Shown piece by piece: positions 43,396-51,040 of a stretch of 51,040 bases of DNA (within the stretch, counting starts at the first letter, position 1; each line of letters begins with the position of its first letter). The DNA comes from Acidovorax sp. (GTDB lineage Bacteria > Pseudomonadota > Gammaproteobacteria > Burkholderiales > Burkholderiaceae_C). A program made the translations under genes and the position numbers. Location: the NCBI RefSeq assembly GCF_021287135.1, contig NZ_JAJTBB010000008.1, positions 1 to 51,040 on the forward strand, in the 5' to 3' direction. The notes under the pieces were generated by a model that saw only the letters and a program-made list of their open reading frames with translations, ran no database searches and was not told the DNA's origin.

Positions 43396-44388
43396 ATGCA
43401 ATCCCATCCCCTTCGCTTCAAGCGCCACCTGCTGGCGCTGGCTTGCACGGCCTTCGGCTTTCTGGTGCAGCCCGCCCGGGCCCAGACCGAAAGCTGGCCC
43501 GCCAAGCCGATCAAGGTGATCGTGAACTTCCCGGCCGGCGGCGCGGCCGACCAGATTGCACGCGCGGTGGCTGTGCCACTGCAGACTTCGCTGGGCCAGC
43601 CCGTGGTGGTTGAGAACCGGGGCGGTGCAGGCGGCAACATCGGCGGGGAAGCCGTGGCCAAGTCGCCGGCTGATGGCTACACACTGCTTTTGAGTTCGGG
43701 CGGAATGGTGTCGGTCAATCCCTACCTGTATCCCAAGATGCCGTTCGACCCCGCCAAGGACTTGGTGTCCGTAGCTGCGGCAGCGCGGGTGATGGTATTT
43801 CTCGAAGTCAGGCCGACGCTGCCGGTCAACAACATCCAGGAGTTCATGAAGTACCTCAAGGCCAACCCCGGCAAGTTGACTTTTGGCACGCCGGGCAACG
43901 GAAGCTCGCCACACCTGGCGGCTGAGATGCTCAAGGCCCAGGCCGATGTGTTCGCTGTGCATGTGCCTTACCGCGGGGCGGCCCCCGCCATGCAGGACCT
44001 CCTGGGCGGGCAAGTGGACTTCATGTTCGATCCCGGCATTGGCCTCTCGCATGTCAAGGCGGGCAAGCTCAAGCTGCTCGCGGTGGGCAGCGCCAAGCGT
44101 TCGCCCCTGTTCCCCGACGTGCCCACGCTCGATGAGGTGGGGCTCAAAGGGTTCGATGCCGACACGTGGTTTGGCTTTTACGCTCCTGCCGGCACACCGC
44201 CCGAGGTGGTGGCGCGCCTGAACCGCGAGATCAACAAGGTGCTGGCCACAACCGCCGTGAAGGAGCGCATCACGGCAATCGGTGGCGTGCCCGCCCCCAT
44301 GTCTCCTGCCGACTTCCATGCCCGCGCCGCCATCGACAGCACGCGTTTTGGCGCGCTGATCAAGGCGCGCAATATCCAAGGGGACTGA
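43396..44388 (+). CDS. Bug-family tripartite tricarboxylate transporter receptor (first)
   Basis: 330 residues from MQSHPLRFKRHLLALACTAF with GGAG just upstream. Signal peptide ends near QPARA-QT. Bug (TctC-like) receptors bind carboxylates, often aromatic or dicarboxylic acids, in the periplasm. Family features are WPAKPIKVIVNFPAGGAADQ, VVVENRGGAGGNIGGEAVAK, PYRGAAPAMQDLLGGQVDFM and a C-terminal IDSTRFGALIKARNI. It is monocistronic, after IS debris and convergent with the second Bug gene. Its ligand is unknown; TctAB 4 kb away lacks its own receptor gene. Confidence 0.92.
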   Translation: MQSHPLRFKRHLLALACTAFGFLVQPARAQTESWPAKPIKVIVNFPAGGAADQIARAVAVPLQTSLGQPVVVENRGGAGGNIGGEAVAKSPADGYTLLLSSGGMVSVNPYLYPKMPFDPAKDLVSVAAAARVMVFLEVRPTLPVNNIQEFMKYLKANPGKLTFGTPGNGSSPHLAAEMLKAQADVFAVHVPYRGAAPAMQDLLGGQVDFMFDPGIGLSHVKAGKLKLLAVGSAKRSPLFPDVPTLDEVGLKGFDADTWFGFYAPAGTPPEVVARLNREINKVLATTAVKERITAIGGVPAPMSPADFHARAAIDSTRFGALIKARNIQGD

Positions 44389-44597
44389 AGGCTGCGCCGG
44401 CCGCAACGAATGGCCTGGGGTCGATGACAGGTTCCAGTTCACCGCCAGCGGCTACGGGAAGGGTGTGGTGGTCGAGTTGGGCCAATGGAGCGGCTGGCAA
44501 CGGCTCAAGTCCCTTGACTGCCGCGAAGGCGCCGGACCGCTGCGTGGCGCGCCAGGCGTTGCGGCCTGAAGGGATGCGGGCCGCAAGCACAGCCCCT

Positions 44598-44627
44598 GCG
44601 AAGAGCGGTCCAGGGACCGCTCTTCGC
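44598..44627. terminator. Bidirectional hairpin between convergent Bug genes
   Basis: GCGAAGAGCGGTC and GACCGCTCTTCGC form a perfect 13-base-pair stem with a four-base loop, 24 bases beyond the second Bug gene's stop. Neither side has a T-tract. Likely serves both converging transcripts. The rest of 44389-44597 holds nothing I recognise. Confidence 0.6.
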
Positions 44628-44651
44628 CCATCGGACCGGGCTCGTGGCCCG

Positions 44652-45626
44652 TCAGTCCAGGGAAATGCCGCGCTCGCGGATCAGGCGGGGCCAGTACTGG
44701 CTTTCCTGTGCCCAGTGCTTCTGCATGGCGGCGGCATCGGACGGTGTGGGCTCAATGCCCATGGCCGCGAACTGAGTCCGCACGGGTTCGGACTGGATGG
44801 CCTTTTGCAACTCGGTGCTGAGCTTGGCCACGATGTCTTTGGGCGTGGCCGAAGGGACGACCAGGCCCTGCCATGCGACCGCCTCGACGTCGGTGTACCC
44901 CAATTCCATGAGTGAAGGCACATCCGGCAGCGCGGCCAGCCGCGACTTGGAGAACGTGGCCAGCGGCTTGAGCTTGCCTGCCTTGATCATCTGCATGCCG
45001 GCGGCGGAGTCCACCACCATCAGGGGGAGTTGCCCGCCCACCACATCCTGGATGGCAGGTGCCGCGCCGCGGTAGGCGATGTGGACCATGTCCAGCTTGG
45101 CACGCGACTTCAGCATCTCCATGGCCAGGTGGTGGGGGCTGCCCACGCCGGGCGAGCCAAAACTGAGTTTCCCGGGGTTGGCCTTGGCGGCCTCCAGCAG
45201 AGCCTTCACGTCGGCGTAGCCTGCGTTCGGGTTCACCGCCAGCAGCAGCGGGAACCGCGCCATCATGCCCACCGCCGTGAAGTCCTTTTGCGGATCGTAG
45301 GAGAGCTTCTTGAACAGAGCCGTGTTAAACACCAGCGTTCCATTGTCGGCGGTGAAAACGGTGTAGCCGTCCCCCGGTGACTTGGCCACGTTTTCTGCGC
45401 CGATCACCGTGGCGCCGCCGGGCTTGTTGTCGATGAGCACCGATTGGCCCAGCTGTGCCGACAGCTGCGTGCCGACCGCACGCGCCAAAGCGTCAGAACC
45501 ACCACCCGCGGCGTATGCGACAACCCAGCGGATGGGTTTGGAGGGGTAGGCGTCCGCCTGAGCCAGGCCGCAATAGGTACCGGCCAGGACGGCAGCACCA
45601 ATCAAAAGGGAACGTCGATTGCGCAT
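44652..45626 (-). CDS. Bug-family receptor of the benzoylformate operon (second)
   Basis: 324 residues with a signal peptide (MRNRRSLLIGAAVLAGTYCG, cleavage near QADA). Family blocks: YPSKPIRWVVAYAAGGGSDA, LIDNKPGGATVIGAENVAKS, VGSPHHLAMEMLKSRAKLDM and IAYRGAAPAIQDVVGGQLPL. Its own ribosome site AGGAGA is clear. It is the last gene of the minus-strand set decarboxylase-aldehyde dehydrogenase-KPR enzyme, which suggests that it binds an aromatic acid fed into that route, for example mandelate or benzoylformate. That ligand is inferred from context only. Confidence 0.9.
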   Translation of the reverse strand: MRNRRSLLIGAAVLAGTYCGLAQADAYPSKPIRWVVAYAAGGGSDALARAVGTQLSAQLGQSVLIDNKPGGATVIGAENVAKSPGDGYTVFTADNGTLVFNTALFKKLSYDPQKDFTAVGMMARFPLLLAVNPNAGYADVKALLEAAKANPGKLSFGSPGVGSPHHLAMEMLKSRAKLDMVHIAYRGAAPAIQDVVGGQLPLMVVDSAAGMQMIKAGKLKPLATFSKSRLAALPDVPSLMELGYTDVEAVAWQGLVVPSATPKDIVAKLSTELQKAIQSEPVRTQFAAMGIEPTPSDAAAMQKHWAQESQYWPRLIRERGISLD

Positions 45627-45684
45627 GAATGTCTCCTGTAATAGTTAGGACGTTGCAAAAACGGTGAACTGATGGGGCGGGATC

Positions 45685-46626
45685 TCAGCGGGCTGTGGTC
45701 ACCACGCCGGCGATCCGTGCTTCCACCAGACGCACCAGGCGCAGCAGGGTGCGGGTACAAGGCACGGGCACGCCGCTGCGGTCTGCAGCCGCAACGACGG
45801 CGCCGTTGATGGCTTCAACCTCAGTCCTGCGGCCCGCCAGAACGTCTTGCAGCATGGAGGGCTTGTGGCCGACGTGGCGCGAGATGGCATCGGCCACGCG
45901 GGCCGCGCACCCATCCCGATCCACCGCGATCCCCTGGGCTTGCGCCACTGCCAGGACCTCGTCCACCACGGCAAAGGCCAGGTCCCGACCGTCATCAATG
46001 GCGCCAAGCTGGTCCACGGTGCAGTGGCTCACAGCACAGATGCTGTTCAGCGCAGCGTTGAAAGCCACCTTCTCCCAGATGGCGGACCACACCGCCGGGT
46101 CAGCGGTGCACGCCAGCCCGGCATCGGCGAGGGCCTGCACGACCCTGGCGAGCATTGGATGTTCGCTGCCATCGGCCGACATGAGCCGCACCACGCCCTG
46201 GCCATGGGAATGCACGTGGCCCGGCCCCACCAGATCCGCCGGCCATGTGGTCACGCCGATCAAGATGCGGCTGGGTGCCACATGGCGCTGGATGACTTCC
46301 ACGTTGCCAAGGCCGTTCTGCAGCGACAGGACCTGCGTCTCTGTCCCGATCAGGTGGGCCACGCCGGCTAGCGCACTGGCAGTGTGCAAAGTCTTGGTGA
46401 ACACCAGTAGCAGGTCCGGCGACCCTTCGGCCTGGGAAGGCTGGCAGGCCCGCAGTGCGTGGATGTGGCGATCCCCCTGGTCGGTGTGCAAACGAAGACC
46501 ATTCACCCGAATGGCTTCCAGGTGCGCGACATTCACGTCGATCAAGGTCACGGAATGGCCTCGCTCTGCGAGCAGACCTCCGAACAGGGACCCCATGGCC
46601 CCAGCGCCAACGATAGCGATCTTCAT
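45685..46626 (-). CDS. Ketopantoate-reductase-family oxidoreductase, candidate D-mandelate dehydrogenase
   Basis: 313 residues from MKIAIVGAGAMGSLFGGLLA, an NADP/NAD-binding Rossmann domain with GxGxxG. The C-terminal domain retains the family's catalytic Lys (IWEKVAFN, K186) and the Glu in KPSMLQDVLAGRRTEVEAIN (E269). By family alone it is a PanE-type 2-dehydropantoate 2-reductase. However, it sits between a Bug receptor gene and an aldehyde dehydrogenase gene next to a benzoylformate decarboxylase gene, and D-mandelate dehydrogenases of the KPR family are known. Oxidation of D-mandelate to benzoylformate would supply the decarboxylase. Specificity cannot be read from sequence here. Confidence 0.82.
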   Translation of the reverse strand: MKIAIVGAGAMGSLFGGLLAERGHSVTLIDVNVAHLEAIRVNGLRLHTDQGDRHIHALRACQPSQAEGSPDLLLVFTKTLHTASALAGVAHLIGTETQVLSLQNGLGNVEVIQRHVAPSRILIGVTTWPADLVGPGHVHSHGQGVVRLMSADGSEHPMLARVVQALADAGLACTADPAVWSAIWEKVAFNAALNSICAVSHCTVDQLGAIDDGRDLAFAVVDEVLAVAQAQGIAVDRDGCAARVADAISRHVGHKPSMLQDVLAGRRTEVEAINGAVVAAADRSGVPVPCTRTLLRLVRLVEARIAGVVTTAR

Positions 46627-46782
46627 GGTGCGAAACCTGTAGGCTGTGCGGCTGAGCCACCGGCGGGTGTGCCGCAGGTGGGTGCGCCGCCCCCAAAGTG
46701 GCAAGGGGGGCGTGAGGGAGTCATGGCGTGGGCTTCTTCAAGGAAGGTGGGAGTGACTGTGGGTGGCAATTCCGTGGGGAGG

Positions 46783-48237
46783 TCAGAACGGGTAGTGCCG
46801 CGCCGTGGTCTGCACCGTGATCCAGCGCAGGTCGGTGAAGGCTTCGATGCCTGCGCGCCCGCCAAAGCGGCCCCAGCCACTGGCCTTGACGCCGCCAAAC
46901 GGCATCTGGGCCTCGTCGTGCACCGTGGGGCCGTTGATGTGGCAGATGCCCGACTCGATGCGCTGCGCCACGCGCCAGCCGCGCGCGGTGTCGGCAGTGA
47001 ATACGGCGGCCGACAGGCCGAAGGCGTTGTCATTGGCGCAGGCGATGGCGGCTTCCTCGCCGTCGACCCGCACGATGGCCTTCACGGGCGCAAAGGTTTC
47101 CTCGCTGTAGATGCGCATGGCCGGGGTTACGTTGTCCAGCAAGGTGGCGGGCATGAGCGTGTTGTCGGCCTTGCCGCCGCACACCAGCTTTGCGCCCTTG
47201 GCCAGGGCGTCGTCGATGAGCTCGTTGACGCGGCGCACCGTGCGCATGTCCACCACCGAACCCAGCACCACCGGCCCCTTGCGCGGGTCGCCCAGCGGCA
47301 GGGCCTGGGCCTTGGCGGCCAGCTTGGAGACAAAGGCATCAGCGATCTTCTGGTCCACCACGATGCGTTCGGTGGACATGCAGATCTGCCCGGAGTTGGC
47401 AAAAGCGCCAAACGCTGCGCCGTTGACGGCCGCGTCCAGGTCGGCATCGTCCAGCACCAGCAGCGGGGCCTTGCCGCCGAGTTCCAGCACCGAGGGCTTG
47501 AGGTGGAACGCGCAGCGCGCAGCGATGATGCGCCCCACGTGGGTCGAGCCGGTGAAGTTCACGCGCTTGACGGCCGGGTGCGCGATCATGGCCTCCACCA
47601 CCTCGGCGGCGTCCTCGGGCGCGTTGGTCACAAAGTTGACCACGCCGGGCGGCAGCCCGGCCTCTTGCAGGGCCTGGATGATGAGCCCGTGCGTGGCAGG
47701 GCACAGCTCGCTGCCCTTGAGCACCACGGTGTTGCCACACGCCAGCGGCACGGCCACCGCGCGCACGCCCAGAATCACCGGCGCGTTCCACGGCGCCATG
47801 CCCAGCACCACGCCGGCGGCCTGCCGCGTGCCCATTGCCAGGCTGCCGGGCACGTTCGATGGGATGACCTCGCCGCTGATCTGGGTGGTCAGCGCGGCCG
47901 CCTCCACCAGCATGTCCGCGGCCAGGTGCACGTTGAAGCCGGCCCAGATGCCGGAAGCGCCGATCTCCGAAGCCATGGCGGCGGTGAACTCCGCGGCCTT
48001 GGCTTCGAGGGACTGCGCGGCCTTGAGCAGCAGCGCGCGGCGCTCGCCGGGCGCTGTCTGCGACCAGGCCGGAAAGGCGGCAGCGGCGGCCTCCACGGCC
48101 GCGACTGCGTCCTGCGGCGTGGCGGCGGGCGCCGTGGTGGCGACCTCCCCATCCAGCGGGTTGGTGCGCGTGAATGTGGCGCCATTGCTGGCTGCGCGGG
48201 CCGCGCCGTTGATCAGCATGCTGATGGTGTTGCTCAT
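46783..48237 (-). CDS. NAD(P)-dependent aromatic aldehyde dehydrogenase, benzaldehyde type
   Basis: A 484-residue aldehyde dehydrogenase. Catalytic residues are visible: PWN at 149-151, general base E252 in LELGG, and nucleophile C286 in GQICMST. NFTGSTHVGR is the cofactor-loop region. It resembles vanillin/salicylaldehyde/benzaldehyde dehydrogenases. It follows the benzoylformate decarboxylase gene by 49 bases, so oxidation of benzaldehyde to benzoate (MdlD step) is the natural reading. 156 bases separate it from the KPR-family gene. Confidence 0.9.
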   Translation of the reverse strand: MSNTISMLINGAARAASNGATFTRTNPLDGEVATTAPAATPQDAVAAVEAAAAAFPAWSQTAPGERRALLLKAAQSLEAKAAEFTAAMASEIGASGIWAGFNVHLAADMLVEAAALTTQISGEVIPSNVPGSLAMGTRQAAGVVLGMAPWNAPVILGVRAVAVPLACGNTVVLKGSELCPATHGLIIQALQEAGLPPGVVNFVTNAPEDAAEVVEAMIAHPAVKRVNFTGSTHVGRIIAARCAFHLKPSVLELGGKAPLLVLDDADLDAAVNGAAFGAFANSGQICMSTERIVVDQKIADAFVSKLAAKAQALPLGDPRKGPVVLGSVVDMRTVRRVNELIDDALAKGAKLVCGGKADNTLMPATLLDNVTPAMRIYSEETFAPVKAIVRVDGEEAAIACANDNAFGLSAAVFTADTARGWRVAQRIESGICHINGPTVHDEAQMPFGGVKASGWGRFGGRAGIEAFTDLRWITVQTTARHYPF

Positions 48238-48286
48238 GTCATGTCTCCTGGTTGATGTGTTGGGTGTTCAAAGTCCGGTGCCGGGG

Positions 48287-49888
48287 TCAGGCGACCACCA
48301 GCTCGATCAGGCAGGGGCCCGTGGCGGTGAGCGCGGCGCGCAAGTCCTCCGCCAGCCGTGAAGGGTCGTCGGCCCGCGTGGCAGCCATGCCCTGGCCGCG
48401 CGCCAGCGATACAAAGTCGAGCTCGGGCAGGTCCGTGCCGGCGGGTTTCTCGCCCGGGGCGAAGCCAAACACCGGCGCAAAGTCCTGCAAGGCCGCATAG
48501 CGGCGGTTATTGAGAATCACGAAGGTGATGGGCAGGGCGAGCTGCGCGGCGGTGTACAGCGCCTGGATGGAGTACATGCTGGAGCCGTCGCCGATGAGCG
48601 CGATGGTGCGCCCCTTCGTCCCCATCCGCTGGCGGCCCAGCGCCAGGCCCACGGCCGCCGGCATGCCGTAGCCCAGGCCGCCGCTGGCCATGGTGTAGAA
48701 GCTGCCTGGCCCCGCCATGGGCAGCCGCGCCTGCATCACGCCGCGCGAGCCCGGGGCCTCTTCCACCACCACGTCCTCTTCGCGGCGTACCTCGTTGAGC
48801 ACCTGAAGGGCATAGGCGACCTCCATGGGGCTGCTGCCGGCTGCGGGCTCTGGCCGCGCAGCCGCCGCGGGCAGCGGGCGCTGCGGTGGGTTGCACGCCT
48901 GCAGCAATGCACCCATTGCCAGGTGCAGGCTGGCCACCAGGCTGTTGCCGGTGGGCGTCCAGGCTGCCATCTGCGGGTCGTCCACGATCTGCCAGAGCGC
49001 GGCGCCTTCGGGAAGGTGCGAGCCCTGTCCTTCGACGTGGTACAGAAACGCGGGCGCCCCCAGCACCAGCACCAGGTCGTGCCCCGCGAGCTTCTCGACA
49101 ATGCGCTCGCGCATGGCGGGCAGAAAGCCGCCAAAGAGGCGGTGGTTCTCCGGAAACGCGCAGCGCGCGCTCATGGGCGCGGTGTACACCGGCGCTTGGT
49201 GGCGCTCGGCCAGTTCCACCAGCATGTCCATCGCGCCGTCGCGGTCCACCCCCGTACCCGCCACGATGGCCGGGCGGCGCGCACCGTTGAGCGCATCGGC
49301 CACCTGGCGCAGCACAGCGGGGTCTGGAGCGATGCTGCGGCTGACTTGCCGCGGCTGCACATAGTCTGCGGGCTGGTCCCAGTCGTCCGCAGGGATGGAG
49401 ACAAACACCGGCCCACGCGGGGCTTGCATCGCCACGTGATAGGCCCGTGCCAGGGCCCGGGGAACATCCTCGGCCCGTGCGGGTTCGCATGCCCACTTCA
49501 CATAGGGCTTGGGCAGATCGACAGCCTGGGTGGCCGACAGGAACGGGTCAAACGGCAGGATGGAGCGTGCTTGCTGGCCGGCGGTAATGATGAGCGGCGT
49601 CTGGTTCTTGAACGCCGTGAAGATGTTGCCCATGGCGTGGCCCACGCCGGCTGCGGAGTGCAGATTGACCACGGCCGCGTTGCCGGTGGCTTGCGCGTAA
49701 CCGTCGGCCATCCCCACCACCACCGACTCCTGCAGGCCCAGCACATAGCGGAAGTCGCCCGGGAATTCGCGGAACATGGGCAGCTCCGTGGAGCCAGGGT
49801 TCCCAAAAATGGTGTCGATCTGCAAGTCACGCATCAAGCGAAAGAAGGCGTCCCTTACGGTGGGCTGCTGTGGCGCGTCGGTTGGCAT
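48287..49888 (-). CDS. mdlC: Benzoylformate decarboxylase
   Basis: A 533-residue ThDP-dependent decarboxylase, the same length class as P. putida MdlC (528). Key residues of that enzyme appear in place: Ser in GNPGSTELP (S33), Glu in LQESVVVGMADG (E54), His in NLHSAAGVGHAMG (H77) and His in GAPAFLYHVEGQG (H284). The ThDP/Mg motif starts LIGDGSSMYSIQAL and ends ILNN. It converts benzoylformate to benzaldehyde. The start at MPTDAPQQPT is preferred over a 48-codon upstream extension that enters the divergent promoter region. First gene of the operon. Confidence 0.9.
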   Translation of the reverse strand: MPTDAPQQPTVRDAFFRLMRDLQIDTIFGNPGSTELPMFREFPGDFRYVLGLQESVVVGMADGYAQATGNAAVVNLHSAAGVGHAMGNIFTAFKNQTPLIITAGQQARSILPFDPFLSATQAVDLPKPYVKWACEPARAEDVPRALARAYHVAMQAPRGPVFVSIPADDWDQPADYVQPRQVSRSIAPDPAVLRQVADALNGARRPAIVAGTGVDRDGAMDMLVELAERHQAPVYTAPMSARCAFPENHRLFGGFLPAMRERIVEKLAGHDLVLVLGAPAFLYHVEGQGSHLPEGAALWQIVDDPQMAAWTPTGNSLVASLHLAMGALLQACNPPQRPLPAAAARPEPAAGSSPMEVAYALQVLNEVRREEDVVVEEAPGSRGVMQARLPMAGPGSFYTMASGGLGYGMPAAVGLALGRQRMGTKGRTIALIGDGSSMYSIQALYTAAQLALPITFVILNNRRYAALQDFAPVFGFAPGEKPAGTDLPELDFVSLARGQGMAATRADDPSRLAEDLRAALTATGPCLIELVVA

Positions 49889-49988
49889 GGCTTGTGATTC
49901 GCGGCTGTTGTCAGGAGCGGCCAGTTTCGGGAGATTCAAAGAATTCGACAACAATATGAACTTACTAAGTACTATTGGTTTGCCGAAT
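49889..49988. promoter_or_regulatory. Divergent promoter region between mdlC and the LysR gene
   Basis: A 100-base, comparatively AT-rich region between the divergent starts contains TTCGACAACAATATGAA and an ACTAAGTACTATTGGT dyad-like run. LysR-type regulators commonly bind such shared regions. No exact T-N11-A site is assigned. Confidence 0.45.
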
Positions 49989-50885
49989 ATGGAGCCCATT
50001 GACCTGAACCTGCTGCGGGTGTTCGACGTCATCTATCGCACCCGCAACGTGAGCCGTGCCGCCGAGCAGTTGGGCATGTCGCAGCCGTCCACAAGCCAGG
50101 CGCTCACCAGGCTTCGGCTGACTTTGAGCGACCCCCTCTTCGAGCGCACACGCAACGGAATGAGGCCCACACCGAGGGCCGATGATCTGGCTCAGTTTGT
50201 TCAGATGGGCCTGGCCCAGCTGGATGCCGGGCTTGCGTCCGACACGGTGTTTGATCCGCTGAAATCAACCGCAGAGTTGCGCATCCACCTCACCGACATT
50301 GGTGAGGCGCGCTTTCTGCCGAGCTTGATGGCGGAGATCCGGCAAAAAGCCCCCGGTATCCGGGTGAGTGCGAGCACATGGCAGCAGTCGCAGATCGCTA
50401 CCGCTCTGGACAACGGTGAGATCCATCTCGCCATCGGCTTTCTCCCCGAGTTGAAGAGTTCGGCGCACGAGAGGTTGCTGCAAGACCGCTACGTGGTCCT
50501 GTTGCGCGCGGGACATCCGGCGACGGCGCTACTCAAGCGCAACGCACTCACCGTGAGGAAGATGCAGACGATGGATCTTGTGGCGGTGCGCTCGCACACC
50601 CAAACCCTTCAGATGCTGAAGACGGCAAACCTGGAAGGACAGATCAAGCTGACGACCTCGACCTTTCTTGCGCTTCCTGCCATCGTGAGAAATACCAATC
50701 TGGCAGCGCTGATGCCGCTGGCGGTTGCACGCGACTTCTTGCCGCGAGAGGAATTCATGTTGCTTGATACGGATTTCCCGGCAAACCAGTTCACGGTCTC
50801 TGTGCACTGGAGCCGCCGACATGAACACTCCCAACTGGTTCGTTGGTCCAGGAAAGTGGTTCTGGACCTTTTCAAGAGCGCGTAG
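49989..50885 (+). CDS. LysR-family regulator of the benzoylformate operon
   Basis: 298 residues from MEPIDLNLLRVFDVIYRTRN. The N-terminal helix-turn-helix includes NVSRAAEQLGMSQPSTSQAL TRLR, followed by DPLFERTRNGMRPTPRAD. The effector domain (about 90-290) resembles NahR/NodD/LinR-type regulators, with LHLAIGFLPEL-like and RDFLPREEFMLLDTDFPANQ segments. An ATG 11 codons upstream is an alternative start; neither has a strong ribosome site. Divergent from mdlC by 100 bases, so it is the probable activator with an aromatic-acid coinducer. Confidence 0.88.
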   Translation: MEPIDLNLLRVFDVIYRTRNVSRAAEQLGMSQPSTSQALTRLRLTLSDPLFERTRNGMRPTPRADDLAQFVQMGLAQLDAGLASDTVFDPLKSTAELRIHLTDIGEARFLPSLMAEIRQKAPGIRVSASTWQQSQIATALDNGEIHLAIGFLPELKSSAHERLLQDRYVVLLRAGHPATALLKRNALTVRKMQTMDLVAVRSHTQTLQMLKTANLEGQIKLTTSTFLALPAIVRNTNLAALMPLAVARDFLPREEFMLLDTDFPANQFTVSVHWSRRHEHSQLVRWSRKVVLDLFKSA

Positions 50886-50904
50886 CTTTCTTTTGCCATC
50901 TGTT

Positions 50905-51040
50905 CAGACCGGACACATGGTTAACAGGTGTGCGGGGACATGGTTTACAGATTTGATTAAACGGCTTCGGTGTCGGTCAGGTCAATCACCAGACAGCGGT
51001 GATGCGCGAAGAACACTTCAAAGCAACCGTCCTTGTCCTG
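50905..51040 (-). mobile_element. End of an IS481-like insertion sequence (cut by window edge)
   Basis: The 3' end of a transposase gene is followed by the tail TGTAAACCATGTCCCCGCAC and a second, similar AACCATGTGTCCGGTCTGAA. Such paired CATGTCC-type motifs are typical of IS481-group termini. The outer boundary is set at about 50905 by eye. The element continues beyond the window. Confidence 0.7.
50957..51040 (-). CDS. IS481-type transposase, C-terminal fragment
   Basis: The last 27 codons of a transposase whose remainder lies outside the window. They read QDKDGCFEVFFAHHRCLVID LTDTEAV and stop. The GCFEVFFAHHR-IDL pattern matches the C-terminal tail of IS481-family integrase-type transposases (G-FEVWFAH-R-A-IDL). 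Truncation is due to the window edge. Confidence 0.75.
   Translation of the reverse strand, partial: QDKDGCFEVFFAHHRCLVIDLTDTEAV

Noticed and set aside
45685-46626. Plain assignment as panE for pantothenate synthesis
   Set aside because: The family match is good, but no pantothenate gene is near and the operon partners are benzoylformate-type enzymes, so I kept the family name and offered mandelate dehydrogenase as a candidate only.

Overview
The window reads as a high-GC betaproteobacterial chromosome, most likely a Comamonadaceae member close to Acidovorax. The support is the codon bias, a DUF934 gene inside the cys operon, several Bug-type solute receptors, and two interspersed repeat families that I associate with this group. 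No taxonomic search was possible. Nearly all the DNA is coding and the operons are tight. The exceptions are one low-GC islet near 14.2-14.9 kb and insertion-sequence debris near 43.0 kb and at the right edge. I found no rRNA, tRNA or CRISPR array.

Layout. At 0.2-5.8 kb (minus strand) lies acyl-CoA metabolism: an ACAD10/11-type acyl-CoA dehydrogenase, an APH-fold kinase, a Crp/Fnr regulator, then after a strong terminator a crotonase-fold enzyme and a double-domain 3-hydroxyacyl-CoA dehydrogenase. The kinase-dehydrogenase pair resembles the LvaA/LvaC way of handling 4-hydroxyacyl-CoA. A FimV-like membrane protein follows on the plus strand (5.9-8.1 kb). At 8.2-14.0 kb is a thiamine locus: thiO-thiS-thiG-thiE behind a TPP riboswitch, divergent thiD, and an NCS1 transporter (CytX-like) behind a second, atypical TPP riboswitch. 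An orphan low-GC membrane protein separates this from a sulfur region.

The sulfur region spans 15-33 kb. It holds ferredoxin reductase, ferredoxin, and tauE-cysI-DUF934-cysH-cysD-cysN (all minus strand), then mnmC and yggX, a sulfate-binding protein, and an ssuE-ssuA-ssuA2-ssuD-ssuC-ssuB-ssuF sulfonate operon. Together these cover sulfate or sulfonate uptake, sulfonate desulfonation, and reduction of sulfate to sulfide. No cysJ is present, so the neighbouring ferredoxin and its reductase are plausible electron donors to CysI.

The right part holds a glycosidase-like protein, a lipoprotein, a TctDE two-component system divergent from tctBA (no tctC beside them), and a helicase-nuclease pair (39.6-42.8 kb). 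That pair is an XPD/DinG-type helicase with an N-terminal RecB/Cas4-like nuclease domain, translationally coupled to an MmcB-like nuclease. After an IS3-type remnant come two convergent Bug receptors and a minus-strand operon encoding benzoylformate decarboxylase, a benzaldehyde-type dehydrogenase, a ketopantoate-reductase-family enzyme and a Bug receptor, divergent from a LysR regulator. I read this as a candidate mandelate/benzoylformate catabolic operon. The window ends inside an IS481-like element.

The most unusual signals are: an interspersed palindromic repeat in about eight copies that forms the start region of ssuB and ssuE and encodes the N-terminal leader of CysN; the riboswitch with an extra hairpin; the helicase-nuclease pair; and the KPR-family gene in the benzoylformate operon.
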